Below are positions 9,828-19,822 of a DNA stretch of 64,000 nucleotides, one piece after another. Position 1 is the stretch's first letter, and every line of letters starts with the position of its first letter. The DNA comes from Saccharofermentans sp. (GTDB lineage: Bacteria; Bacillota; Clostridia; Saccharofermentanales; Saccharofermentanaceae): NCBI GenBank assembly GCA_024692235.1, contig JAILMW010000007.1, positions 62,001 to 126,000 on the forward strand, written 5' to 3'. Under the pieces are notes generated by a model, which was not told the origin of the DNA, ran no database searches, and saw only the letters and a program-made list of their open reading frames with translations. Position numbers and translations under genes: made by a program.

Positions 9828-11513
9828 ATGGCAGATAATTCCAAGATTCGTATCGGTGACCTGATGGTCACTGCCGGTTATATAACCGAAGATCAATTGA
9901 AAGAAGCTCTTGCCATACAGAAACAGTCAGGCGGCAAGAGAATAGGGCAGACGCTTATCGACTTAGGGTATGTTACCGAAGCTCAGATGCTCTCGGCACT
10001 TGCAGACAGGCTTGATATGCAGCTTATCGATATCGCATCTTTCCCGGTAGATGCTGAGACTGTTCAGCTTATACCCAAGCAGATGGCCGATCAGTATCTT
10101 ATGCTTCCGGTAGCACAGGATGACAGTGGAGTTATCCTTGCTGTTAACGATCCATTAAACCTGTATGCCATAGAGGATGTCAGGCAGACCATAGGACTTC
10201 CGGTCAAGACGGTAATCGCTCAGGAGCAGCCGTTAAGAGATGCCATAGATTACCACTATGCAGGCATCAAGGCGCAGCTTGCAGCTCAGGATGCTAATGA
10301 GAATACAGCCGGCTCCAATATGGATGAGATCGTCATCGACACAAGTGCCGGCGCAGACGATGCTCCCATTATCAACCTCGTTAACTCACTCCTCGATAAG
10401 GCATTCCAGGATAATGCTTCCGATGTCCATATCGAACCATTCGAGAATAACGTTGTCGTAAGGATGCGTATCGACGGTACTCTTATCGATTACATTACGT
10501 TGCAGAAGAACGTTCAGGATTCTCTTGTTGCACGTATCAAGATCATGGGTGACATGGATATTGCCGAGCGCCGTATCCCTCAGGACGGTCACTTCAGAGT
10601 AAGGATCGCAGGGCAGATCATCAACATCCGTGTTAACGTTATTCCCACTGTTTTCGGTGAGAAGGTCGTTATGAGACTTATAATGTCCGCCGTCAATATC
10701 GATAACAATTCCACATTCGGTATGGACGAAGATTCCTATAAGAAGTTTACGACTATGCTCATGTCTCCCAACGGTCTTATCTATATCACGGGACCTACGG
10801 GTTCAGGTAAGTCCACGACTCTTTATATGGCTCTCGGATCTTTGTCCCAGAAGCCCATTAACATCAGTACCATCGAGGACCCCGTCGAGAAGAATCTTCC
10901 GAGACTCAATCAGGTACAGGTACATCCTACAGCCGGTCTTACATTCGAAGTAGGACTTCGTGCTCTCATGCGTCAGGACCCCGATGTCATAATGGTAGGT
11001 GAGACAAGAGATGCCGAGACAGCTTCTATTTCTATAAGAGCTGCCGTTACAGGTCACTTGGTCCTTTCCACATTGCATACCAACGACGCCGCATCTACAG
11101 TCGTTCGTCTTATTGACATCGGAGCCGAGCCTTATATGCTCTCATCAGCTCTCGTAGGCGTCGTAGCACAGCGCCTTATGCGTAAGGTATGTCCGTACTG
11201 CTCCAAGGTGGAACCTCTTACTGAGCGTCAGATAGAATTCGTAGGACACGATATCCCCGGTGCCAAGAAGGCAGTAGGCTGCGGTCAGTGCCACGGCTCA
11301 GGTTACTTAGGAAGAACTGCCATCCACGAAGTTCTTGTAGTAGATAAGCATATGCGAAAGCTCATCGCTCAGAATGCTGAAGCCGAGGAAATGAAGCAGT
11401 ATGCTATCCAGAACCAGAACATGAAGACTCTTAAGCAGCAGGCGATAAACCTTGTTGAAAAGGGTATAACTACCATGGAAGAACTTGAGCGTATCGCATA
11501 TTACGATGACTGA
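9828..11513 (+). CDS. pilB: Type IV pilus extension ATPase PilB/GspE with N-terminal MshEN domain
   Basis: RIGDLMVTAGYITEDQLKEALAIQ (MshEN), Walker A GPTGSGKSTTLY, Walker B DPDVIMVGETRD, CPYC...CGQC zinc motif. Confidence 0.95.
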   Translation: MADNSKIRIGDLMVTAGYITEDQLKEALAIQKQSGGKRIGQTLIDLGYVTEAQMLSALADRLDMQLIDIASFPVDAETVQLIPKQMADQYLMLPVAQDDSGVILAVNDPLNLYAIEDVRQTIGLPVKTVIAQEQPLRDAIDYHYAGIKAQLAAQDANENTAGSNMDEIVIDTSAGADDAPIINLVNSLLDKAFQDNASDVHIEPFENNVVVRMRIDGTLIDYITLQKNVQDSLVARIKIMGDMDIAERRIPQDGHFRVRIAGQIINIRVNVIPTVFGEKVVMRLIMSAVNIDNNSTFGMDEDSYKKFTTMLMSPNGLIYITGPTGSGKSTTLYMALGSLSQKPINISTIEDPVEKNLPRLNQVQVHPTAGLTFEVGLRALMRQDPDVIMVGETRDAETASISIRAAVTGHLVLSTLHTNDAASTVVRLIDIGAEPYMLSSALVGVVAQRLMRKVCPYCSKVEPLTERQIEFVGHDIPGAKKAVGCGQCHGSGYLGRTAIHEVLVVDKHMRKLIAQNAEAEEMKQYAIQNQNMKTLKQQAINLVEKGITTMEELERIAYYDD

Positions 11514-12102
11514 CAAGAAAGAGACAAGACTAATAAAAGACTTAAAGAGCATTCCGTCGCCGGTATTCTATATCTTTGCGGCGGTTGCTCTTTTCTGCGG
11601 CCTTTTTGTAAAGGGCTTAAATCTTCACGGTGTTGTCACAAGTATCTTTCTGATACTTCTTGTAGCATGCGCCTCAGCGGATATAAAAGACGGTATTGTT
11701 CCTGATGCAGTCCTGATCTTTATCGCACTCTTGGCACCTGTTAAGATATTGTTTCTCGAAATGCACTCTCCGGAAGTATGGATACAGCACCTTATAGGAG
11801 CGTTAATAGTATCAGTACCCATGCTTATTACAGCGATATTAATAAAGGGAGCATTCGGCGGAGGAGACATAAAGCTCATGGCAGCAGCTGGTCTTTATAT
11901 GGCTTGGGAGTCGGCCCTGGGAGGTGCTGTATTAGGCATCTGTACTGCAGGTTTATATGCCATTATTCTTATTATAATTAAGAAGGCCAATAAGTCCTCA
12001 AAGATAAGACTGGCGCCCTTTCTAGTTTATGGTTTGGCAATATTTTCGTTATATTATGAACAGCTTTTTAATAGACTGTCAATTGTGGCGCAAATGTGTT
12101 GA
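11506..12102 (+). CDS. pilD: Prepilin peptidase, A24 family
   Basis: FGGGDIKLMAAAG signature; polytopic. ATG at 11506 preferred over TTG 11485; ATGACTGA overlap with the pilB stop. Confidence 0.85.
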   Translation: MTDKKETRLIKDLKSIPSPVFYIFAAVALFCGLFVKGLNLHGVVTSIFLILLVACASADIKDGIVPDAVLIFIALLAPVKILFLEMHSPEVWIQHLIGALIVSVPMLITAILIKGAFGGGDIKLMAAAGLYMAWESALGGAVLGICTAGLYAIILIIIKKANKSSKIRLAPFLVYGLAIFSLYYEQLFNRLSIVAQMC

Positions 12103-12201
12103 AAACGCCCGTTACATCGTGTAAAGTCCAAGTATAAGTTGATCGGACCTAAAAAACTCGATTAAAACTCAATCTAAAACTTGTGGAAGGTGGTGCACAT
12201 T

Positions 12202-12624
12202 ATGAAGAAGACAAGAAAGTATTCGAAGAAGGGTTTCACATTGGTAGAGCTTATCGTTGTACTTGTTATCCTTGCAGTTATGGCAGCAATGCTCGTACCC
12301 GCACTTACAGGTTACATCGATGAGGCAAGAAAGAAGAAGGACTACAATGCAGCAGCAGAAGTTCTTACAGCAGCACAGGCAGTTGTTACACAGTATTATG
12401 GAGCTAATGATCCTTGTACGGTAGCAGGCGCTAAGGCAGCAGTTACACCTGCAGCTATTCAGAAGTTTACTGGTGATCTTAATGGTTTGGCCGTACAGAA
12501 CATTACTTTCGCTGATGAGTCTGATTCTGATGGTGATGGTTTTGATTTCACAATTACTGGTATCGAGGTTTCATTTGATGACGGTGACACATACTATGAG
12601 TGGGATGGTTCCACATGGTCCTAA
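12202..12624 (+). CDS. pilA: Major type IV prepilin
   Basis: KKGFTLVELIVVLVILAVMAAMLVPALTGYIDEARKKKDYNAA leader/N-helix; ATG at 12202. Confidence 0.93.
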   Translation: MKKTRKYSKKGFTLVELIVVLVILAVMAAMLVPALTGYIDEARKKKDYNAAAEVLTAAQAVVTQYYGANDPCTVAGAKAAVTPAAIQKFTGDLNGLAVQNITFADESDSDGDGFDFTITGIEVSFDDGDTYYEWDGSTWS

Positions 12625-12662
12625 TAGGTAGTCAATTAATCTACTAATTAATTAAACAACAG

Positions 12663-12693
12663 CAACCGGGGAGTAAATCCCCGGTTGTTCTTT
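12663..12693 (+). terminator. Intrinsic terminator after the pilus operon
   Basis: CAACCGGGG-agtaaat-CCCCGGTTG then TTC TTTG. Confidence 0.85.
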
Positions 12694-12730
12694 GTTAGAA
12701 TATATTTAAGTTGTTTCGGGAGGTGATCAC

Positions 12731-13576
12731 TTGTCTAATCATCAGCAGAGGATAGAAGTATTTGAAGATACATTGGACTGGATCCATTCAGATCAGGAAT
12801 TATCTGATTCCGTAATTGAAGCTAAGAAGAATACACGTGTCTACTATGAGCATGAGTATCCTTCTTTTTCACGTGAAGAGAATCCTTCGCAGAAGGTAAG
12901 TGTAAGTCCTTCCAGAAGTTTTGAAGCTGCAGTTCGCCTTCATTCTGAGTATCCTTCTGCTCGTATTGCGGTAATGAATTTTGCCAATGCATTTCATGCA
13001 GGCGGGGGAGTAACAAAGGGTAGTAGTGCTCAGGAAGAATGTCTTTGCAGGACATCTACTTTGTATCCTCTTATATATCGTAAGACATTGCGTGATTCTT
13101 TCTATAAATACCATGCTGATCGTGGTACGCCTCGTGCATCTGATTCACTTATATATACGCATGGAGTTATAGTTTGTAAGAGTGATACGGATCTTCCTGA
13201 GAGGCTTCCTCGTGAGAAGTGGATCGAAGTAGATGTTATTACTGTGGCAGCTCCTGATCTTCGTGATAAGTCTAATGAGCACTTTGATCTCATATCAGGC
13301 GGTACATATATGAGTGATGCCGAACTCTTCGGTTACCATGTACGTCGTGCTATGCATATTCTTACTTGCGCTGCGGCAGAAGGAGCAGATGTGTTGGTGC
13401 TGGGTGCATTCGGATGCGGAGCATTTCGGAATAACCCCGAGGTGGTGGCAAGTGCTTATAAGGTGGCTCTCTCTGAATTTCCTTCGGTATTTACTCATGT
13501 GGAGTTCGCAGTTTTTTGTCCGCCTAACGGAAGTAGCGAGAATTACTATGTGTTCAAAAGGGTACTAAGTTGTTGA
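12731..13576 (+). CDS. TIGR02452-type protein with bacterial PARG-like macrodomain fold
   Basis: NFANAFHAGGGVTKGSSAQEECLCRTSTLYP contains the PARG signature GGG-X(7)-QEE. TTG start preceded by GGGAGGTGA. Confidence 0.85.
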   Translation: MSNHQQRIEVFEDTLDWIHSDQELSDSVIEAKKNTRVYYEHEYPSFSREENPSQKVSVSPSRSFEAAVRLHSEYPSARIAVMNFANAFHAGGGVTKGSSAQEECLCRTSTLYPLIYRKTLRDSFYKYHADRGTPRASDSLIYTHGVIVCKSDTDLPERLPREKWIEVDVITVAAPDLRDKSNEHFDLISGGTYMSDAELFGYHVRRAMHILTCAAAEGADVLVLGAFGCGAFRNNPEVVASAYKVALSEFPSVFTHVEFAVFCPPNGSSENYYVFKRVLSC

Positions 13577-13609
13577 TATTGAAATAGCTATATCGCTGTA
13601 GTAGTATGT

Positions 13610-13624
13610 ATATACAATGTATAT
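13610..13624. promoter_or_regulatory. Inverted repeat upstream of mazEF (candidate autoregulatory operator)
   Basis: ATATACA-A-TGTATAT, 7-bp perfect arms. Confidence 0.45.
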
Positions 13625-13645
13625 CCACTTCTGGAGGTGATGCAT

Positions 13646-13882
13646 ATGACAACAACTGTACAAAAATGGGGAAACAGCCAAGGAATAAGACTTTCAAAAG
13701 AAATCTTGGCAACCGCTGATATTAATTGCGGCGATAAGGTCGATATATATGTTGCAGATGATGTAATAACTATCCGTAAGATAAAAGCTAAGAAGATAGA
13801 TCTGCTGTTTGAAAACTACAACGGTGATTATGTACCGACAGAACTTTCTTGGGGCGAACCCATAGGAGGAGAGTTATGGTAA
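13646..13882 (+). CDS. mazE: MazE-like AbrB-fold antitoxin
   Basis: MTTTVQKWGNSQGIRLSKEILATADI; GGAGGTGATGCAT RBS; ATG at 13646. Confidence 0.9.
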   Translation: MTTTVQKWGNSQGIRLSKEILATADINCGDKVDIYVADDVITIRKIKAKKIDLLFENYNGDYVPTELSWGEPIGGELW

Positions 13883-14202
13883 ATCAAGGAGATATTATAA
13901 TAATCAATCTTGATCCAAGATCCGGTCATGAACAAGCAGGTAAGCGTCCGGCTTTGGTTGTTAGCAATGATACGTTTAATAGCAGATGCAATATAGTTCT
14001 CGCTTGTCCTATCACAAGTACGGTCAATGGTTTTCCTCTTCATGTTATTCTTGATGACAGGACTAAGACGCAAGGATCAGTGCTATGTGAACATATAAGA
14101 TCACTTGATATTGAAGCCGGAGGCTATCGTGTCGTTGAACGATTACCTTCTGATCTTCTCAGTAATGTTATTGATGTGATCAACGCTGAGATAGAAGTTT
14201 GA
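13876..14202 (+). CDS. mazF: MazF-family endoribonuclease toxin
   Basis: MVNQGDIIIINLDPRSGHEQAGKRPALVVSNDTFN; start overlaps the mazE stop (ATGGTAA). Confidence 0.93.
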   Translation: MVNQGDIIIINLDPRSGHEQAGKRPALVVSNDTFNSRCNIVLACPITSTVNGFPLHVILDDRTKTQGSVLCEHIRSLDIEAGGYRVVERLPSDLLSNVIDVINAEIEV

Positions 14203-14247
14203 ACATTTTTCCATAGTATTTGTTTGCTGATGTGTGCTTGTGGTATA

Positions 14248-14259
14248 CTTGTATACAAG
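14248..14259. promoter_or_regulatory. Perfect 12-bp palindrome overlapping the -10 of the GH115 promoter
   Basis: CTTGTATACAAG directly following/overlapping GGTATACTT. Confidence 0.45.
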
Positions 14260-14283
14260 ATATGACTCAAAAGGAGTTTTACT

Positions 14284-17160
14284 ATGTCGTACATTATTTC
14301 CACTGAACTTATAAAGAGCGGTAAGATTGCTATAGTCGTAGATAAAGATCAGCCTTCGGGTGTCCGTAAGATCGCAGGTAGAGTTGCAAGCGATATGAAG
14401 GCAGTATTTGGGTTTGAACCTAAGGTCAAGACTTCAGGTAAGGTTGAATGTCCTATCGTTGTTGTTGTCGATCCTTCCTTTTCTTCCTGTCGTGAAGTAT
14501 ATGAGATCAAGGTAAACGGTTCTTCTCTTCGTATAACGGGAAGTGATAAAAGAGGTGCTATATACGGTCTTTTTAAGATATCTGAGCTTCTTGGTGTATC
14601 GCCCTTTATTGACTGGCTTGATGTACAACCTGTTCCCATGAAGGAGTATAGTTTTTCTTCTTCGTATCATTTTGTATCCAAGGAGCCTTCCGTTCGTTTC
14701 AGAGGATTCTTCATTAACGATGAATGGCCTGCTTTCGGTAATTTCTGTAATCGTAATTACGGAGGCTTTAATGCAAAAGTATATGAGCATGTATTTGAAC
14801 TTCTTTTGCGTTTGAAGGGCAATTATCTCTGGCCTGCAATGTGGTCAGCTATATTTCCGAATGACGGTCCCGGATTGGAGAATTGTATCCTCGCTGATGA
14901 ACTTGGTGTAGTAATGGGAATGAGTCACCATGAACCCTGTCTTCGTCAGGGTGAGGAATATAAGTATCTTCGCGGACCTAAGTCCAAGTATGGTGATGCT
15001 TGGAACTTCCTTACCAATGAAGAAGGTATAACTCGTTTCTGGGATGACGGACTTAAAAGAAGCGGTAAGTTCGAGAATGTTATAACTGTCGGTATGAGAG
15101 GCGAAGCCGATACTGCGATAATGGGCAAGGAAGCGACTTTGAAGGATAATATAGATCTTCTTCGTAAGGTATTAAAGACACAGAATTCCCTTATTAAGAA
15201 GAATGTTAATCCTAACCTTGATGAAGTTCCCCGTATGCTTGCTCTTTATAAGGAAGTAGAACCGTATTTCTATGGCGATTCTAAGACAAAGGGACTTATG
15301 GGAGATCCTGAGCTTGATGGTGTAACACTTATGCTTTGTGACGATAATCACGGCAATCTTCGTACAGTTCCTACGCCTGCCATGCGTTCTCATAAGGGCG
15401 GATACGGTATGTATTACCACTTTGACTACCACGGACTTCCCAGGTCATTTGAGTGGCTCAATACGACGCATCTTCCTAAGGTATGGGAGCAGATGACTAC
15501 TGCTTATGACTTCGGTATCCGTGATCTTTGGATAGTAAATGTAGGTGATGTATTCTCTAATGAGTATCCTCTGGCATATTTCCTGGATCTTGCTTATGAC
15601 TTCGATAAGTGGGGAACATCTAATCCCGACAGTGCGCGTGAATATACATCCTTACTTGTTAAGAGGAACTTCAAGGGTAAGATGACTTCATCGGAACTTA
15701 AGAAGTGCGAAGAACTTCTTCTCGGATATACCCGTATTACTTCTTCAAGCAGGACAGAAGCTCTTAACGATCTTGTGTATGCGCCTTTCGCTTACGATGA
15801 GTGCTTCGATCAGTTAGCGGCAGTAGAGTCCCTTATGGCTTCTGCTTCCAAGTTGTATTCTAAGCTGAAGGGTAATACTCGTTTTGCTTTCTACGAGCTT
15901 ATTTACCTTCCTCTTACAGCTAATCTCAATGTACAGAAGATGTGGCTTCTGACATCTCTTAACCACGGCTTTGCAAGGATCGGAAGTACATATGCCATGA
16001 CTTTGGGTAAGAAGATAAATGAGTGTATCGCTTATGACCGTGAACTTGTAGATGAGCTCCATACAATAAAGGGCGGCAAGTGGTACGGCATGGGCCTTAG
16101 TGAACATATCGGTTTCAATGCATGGTGTGAGGAGGGATGTAAGTATCCCGTTATCCATACTTTCGAACCCGGCAATAAAGAGAGGCTCCTTGTTCAAGTT
16201 AAGGGTTCTAATCAGGCTACGGAAGGTAAGTTCTGGACAGCTCGTGTTCTTGTTCTTGATTCATTCCTTGACCCTTCCTGCGATGAAGGTTCTCTTATCC
16301 TTACTACCGCAGGCTCACCCAAGGCTTCCTTTACTGTTGAAAATCCCAATAAGTTCATTACGGTATCAGAGATGTCCGGTACCGTAAAGCCTTATACTAT
16401 GAAGATACTGAAAGTTAAGATCGACCGTAAGAAGTACAAGGCAACTTCTAATACTCCCGAGATCTGTATACATAGTGCTGACGGTGCTGCCGTAGTTAAG
16501 ATACCGGTCAATACACCTGCTTCTGTCGGAGCAGGTAAGAAGGCTTCAGATACATTCTATTGGTGCGGTAAGAAGGTAGATGACTCTGAGAAGGTCATAA
16601 ATGCCAATATCTTTGACAGGTCTCTTGCTTCAGGGTGTGACTATATGAACTATATATCCATCCCTGCTGAAGCATACTCTTCTAAGACTGATTCAGCTAA
16701 GGGCGGCTTCAAGGTGATATCTGATTACAGCAGAGGAATGTCTGTAGTAAAGGCATATCCTCAGGATATCAAGTTCGGCAAGGATGCTCCTAAGTTGACT
16801 TATAAGGTCTGTGTTCCTGCTGCAGGTAAATATGAGATACGCATCTTTACTAACCCGAGTAATCCTTATTCAAGAGATAATAAGATATTCTTCGGTATAT
16901 CGGCTAATTCTTCTTCCATGAAGAAGATCAACATGGTTCCGTCTGACTTTGCGGTAGGTGACGGCAATATCCCCTGGTCTTTGGGCGTTCTTAATAATAT
17001 AAGAAGGACTGATGTAGTTCTTTCCCTGGAAGAAGGAGTTAATGAGATTAATCTCTATGCCGTAGATCCTAACTTCGTTCTTCAGAAGATAGTAATAGTA
17101 CAGGAAGATCAGAAGCTTCTTCGTTCGTACTTCGGACCTAAGAGTACTTACAGGGCCTGA
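14284..17160 (+). CDS. Glycoside hydrolase family 115 (alpha-glucuronidase-like), no signal peptide
   Basis: RFRGFFINDEWPAFGNFCNRNYGGFNAKVYEHVFELLLRLKGNYLWPAMW and MGMSHHEPCLR, typical of GH115. Confidence 0.85.
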   Translation: MSYIISTELIKSGKIAIVVDKDQPSGVRKIAGRVASDMKAVFGFEPKVKTSGKVECPIVVVVDPSFSSCREVYEIKVNGSSLRITGSDKRGAIYGLFKISELLGVSPFIDWLDVQPVPMKEYSFSSSYHFVSKEPSVRFRGFFINDEWPAFGNFCNRNYGGFNAKVYEHVFELLLRLKGNYLWPAMWSAIFPNDGPGLENCILADELGVVMGMSHHEPCLRQGEEYKYLRGPKSKYGDAWNFLTNEEGITRFWDDGLKRSGKFENVITVGMRGEADTAIMGKEATLKDNIDLLRKVLKTQNSLIKKNVNPNLDEVPRMLALYKEVEPYFYGDSKTKGLMGDPELDGVTLMLCDDNHGNLRTVPTPAMRSHKGGYGMYYHFDYHGLPRSFEWLNTTHLPKVWEQMTTAYDFGIRDLWIVNVGDVFSNEYPLAYFLDLAYDFDKWGTSNPDSAREYTSLLVKRNFKGKMTSSELKKCEELLLGYTRITSSSRTEALNDLVYAPFAYDECFDQLAAVESLMASASKLYSKLKGNTRFAFYELIYLPLTANLNVQKMWLLTSLNHGFARIGSTYAMTLGKKINECIAYDRELVDELHTIKGGKWYGMGLSEHIGFNAWCEEGCKYPVIHTFEPGNKERLLVQVKGSNQATEGKFWTARVLVLDSFLDPSCDEGSLILTTAGSPKASFTVENPNKFITVSEMSGTVKPYTMKILKVKIDRKKYKATSNTPEICIHSADGAAVVKIPVNTPASVGAGKKASDTFYWCGKKVDDSEKVINANIFDRSLASGCDYMNYISIPAEAYSSKTDSAKGGFKVISDYSRGMSVVKAYPQDIKFGKDAPKLTYKVCVPAAGKYEIRIFTNPSNPYSRDNKIFFGISANSSSMKKINMVPSDFAVGDGNIPWSLGVLNNIRRTDVVLSLEEGVNEINLYAVDPNFVLQKIVIVQEDQKLLRSYFGPKSTYRA

Positions 17161-17184
17161 TATCCATTTTACATATATTGAGCA

Positions 17185-17220
17185 GACGGGCAGTTTCTTG
17201 TAGGGAGCTGCCCGTTATTT
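17185..17220 (+). terminator. Intrinsic terminator after GH115
   Basis: ACGGGCAG...CTGCCCGT then TATTTG. Confidence 0.75.
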
Positions 17221-17325
17221 GTATCCGTAATAGATTATTCAGATATTGTTTACCTATGTGCCCATATCGTCAATGTTATAATCAAGACAGTTAGGAGTTG
17301 TGGCTTGTACATCCGGAGGGTGTGT

Positions 17326-19254
17326 ATGGAAAAACGTTTGAAGATAGCTGTCTTTACTTCGAATATATATGAGCCTATGGTTCAAACGATGCTTAACGGC
17401 ATTACCAAAGCTGCAGAAGAACTTGGCATCAAGCTCATATGCTTTACAAGCTTCAGCGATTCATACAGCAGTAAGACTTATCAGAAGTTCCAAAGATATA
17501 ACGAAGGTGACATAGTAGCCATAGAGCTTCCTGACCTCGACGATTTTGACGGAGTTATAAAGGTCGATCAGTCGTCGAGCGGATATACACATGAACATCT
17601 CATGAGAAGACTTAGCGGTATTACTATACCGGTCATAAATGTCGGAAGTAAGGTCGACGGCCTTGTAAATATTCTTAATGACGAGACAAGATCTTTCAGT
17701 GACATCGTTGAACATGTAATATCTCATCACGGGTGCAGGGATATCTATCATCTTGCAGGGATCGAGGATAAGTACTTTACAAAGGAGAGAGTCGATGCCT
17801 ATAAGAATGTTCTTATAGAGCATGGTATCGATTATGATCCTTCCAAGGTCTATTACGGGACATTGTGGAAAGATTGCGGTGAAGCAGCTCTGGATTATTT
17901 CCTTGATGATTGTAAGAAGAAGGGTAAGGTATATCCTGACGCTATTGTATGCGCCAACGATTATTCTGCCATAGGTCTTATAGCGGCCTGCAGCAGAAGA
18001 GGTATAAGAGTACCGGAAGATATTATCATTACGGGATATGACGGTGTTGATGAAGCTTATCAGAATGTTCCTTCTCTGACTACTTCCGAGCAGCCTTTCT
18101 ACGATTCGGGTTATAACAGCGTCTATGTTATAAAGCGTATGTGCGAAGGTGAACGTATCGCCGAGAATATCAGGATTAAAGGCAAGATCATGTGTAAGCA
18201 GTCCTGCGGATGCGAAGCTATATCTTCAACTGCTTTCGAAGATATAAGAAGTACATTTCAAGCGCAGATCGACGGTGCATCGTATCTTGCTCAGTCGATG
18301 ACGAATCTTACTTTGGGAATATCGGATGCTTCTACACTTGAAGAATGCTTCCGTGAGATATCGAATAATGCTTCGATAGATACAGGATTTGAAGACATGC
18401 TCCTTTGCCTTCCTGATAACTGGGATCAGAAAAGAGTAATAACAGAAGGATTCTGCAAAGAGAACGAAGAGATGACCATCGTTGCAGGATTTGTGAACGG
18501 AGCTCCTGTAACTCCTTCTAAGTTCATGAAGAGAGATCTTCTTCCGGAAGCTCTTCTTAATGATGATAAGCCTTACTATATCTTCTCGATACATCACCTG
18601 CAGTATTATATGGGATATCTTATCGTATCGCCCAAGGATAAGTCATATAACAAGCTTACTATGCAGGCCTGGGTAGTTAATCTCGGTTGTATGCTTGATA
18701 ACTGGATAACAAGACAGGAACTCGGAGATGCCTTGAAGCGTATGGAGAATCTTTATAACAGGGATACTCTTACGGATCTTTATAACAGGCACGGATATAA
18801 TATGTTCTTTGAAGAATTTTGCGGGGAGTGCATGAGTTCCGCTTTGCCTCTCGGAGTTCTTATTATCGATATGGACGATCTTAAGTATGTAAACGATAAC
18901 TTCGGCCATGCTGACGGGGATTACTGCCTCTGTGCAATAGCAGAAGGTATGCGGGTCGCATCCAAGCACGGTGAGATATGCCTTCGTACCGGCGGAGACG
19001 AGTTCACGGTAATAGCCAAGGGCTATACGGAAGATATGGCGCGAGAATTTATAGAGCGTATGAGAGAACATATCGATAGCAGGATAAGACGCGATAAAAA
19101 GCCGTATGATGTCAAGGTAAGTACCGGTTATTGCATAAGTATCCCCGAGAACGATCCATCCATGATGACGGAAGTGTCAGAAGAGTATCAGAAGATCGCA
19201 GATTCCATGATGTATGAGGAGAAGAAGACACATAAGGCCAGGAGAAACAGATAA
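17326..19254 (+). CDS. LacI-type substrate-binding (PBP-like) domain fused to a GGDEF diguanylate cyclase, no HTH
   Basis: LKIAVFTSNIYEPMVQTMLNGITKAAEELGIKLICF; IVCANDYSAIGLIAACSRRGIRVPEDIIITGYDG; intact RTGGDEFTVIA. ATG 17326 preferred over 17305. Confidence 0.88.
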   Translation: MEKRLKIAVFTSNIYEPMVQTMLNGITKAAEELGIKLICFTSFSDSYSSKTYQKFQRYNEGDIVAIELPDLDDFDGVIKVDQSSSGYTHEHLMRRLSGITIPVINVGSKVDGLVNILNDETRSFSDIVEHVISHHGCRDIYHLAGIEDKYFTKERVDAYKNVLIEHGIDYDPSKVYYGTLWKDCGEAALDYFLDDCKKKGKVYPDAIVCANDYSAIGLIAACSRRGIRVPEDIIITGYDGVDEAYQNVPSLTTSEQPFYDSGYNSVYVIKRMCEGERIAENIRIKGKIMCKQSCGCEAISSTAFEDIRSTFQAQIDGASYLAQSMTNLTLGISDASTLEECFREISNNASIDTGFEDMLLCLPDNWDQKRVITEGFCKENEEMTIVAGFVNGAPVTPSKFMKRDLLPEALLNDDKPYYIFSIHHLQYYMGYLIVSPKDKSYNKLTMQAWVVNLGCMLDNWITRQELGDALKRMENLYNRDTLTDLYNRHGYNMFFEEFCGECMSSALPLGVLIIDMDDLKYVNDNFGHADGDYCLCAIAEGMRVASKHGEICLRTGGDEFTVIAKGYTEDMAREFIERMREHIDSRIRRDKKPYDVKVSTGYCISIPENDPSMMTEVSEEYQKIADSMMYEEKKTHKARRNR

Positions 19255-19377
19255 ACACTGCTTCTTTCTTATTGATTTGTTAACAGAACGTTATCTTACG
19301 ATTGTTGAAGTGGTTATCCATAAAAGCTAAAATTATATTGTAAGTTTATGTTCTGCACACAGGATAAAGGGTCTTAT

Positions 19378-19821
19378 ATGAAGAGATTTAACAAGATATC
19401 TGTTATCAAGAGGACTGCAGGTATACTTCGAGGTAATGAAGGTACCAGTCTTATCCTTGTGTCTGTTATTGCCATCCTGATCATAACTTGTGTTGTTATA
19501 CTTCACGTTACTACAAGTTCATTGTGGGCTTCAGCCGATCTTCAGAAATATCAGGATCAGGCTTATGTCTTAGCTACTTCAATGGGTGATTCCATAGACG
19601 ATCTCGTAGATGAAGGCAAGATCAATATCGCTTCTTATAACGGACAGGTTTTTATAAATGATTCTACACTTCCTGCTTCGTCTGTAACTGCTCAGGTCAA
19701 GCAAAATGCCGACGGTAACTATGAAGTGACAGTTACAGCTACTGCAGGTAACGGTAAGGCAACTTATATCTATAAGGCGACTTACAGGGGCTCGGGAACA
19801 TCTTATACGAGGGTCTATTGA
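19378..19821 (+). CDS. Pilus-associated single-TM protein (PilX-like context)
   Basis: GNEGTSLILVSVIAILIITCVVILHVTTSSLWA TM helix; adjacent to two prepilin-like genes; AAAGGG upstream of ATG 19378. Confidence 0.6.
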   Translation: MKRFNKISVIKRTAGILRGNEGTSLILVSVIAILIITCVVILHVTTSSLWASADLQKYQDQAYVLATSMGDSIDDLVDEGKINIASYNGQVFINDSTLPASSVTAQVKQNADGNYEVTVTATAGNGKATYIYKATYRGSGTSYTRVY

Positions 19822-19822
19822 T

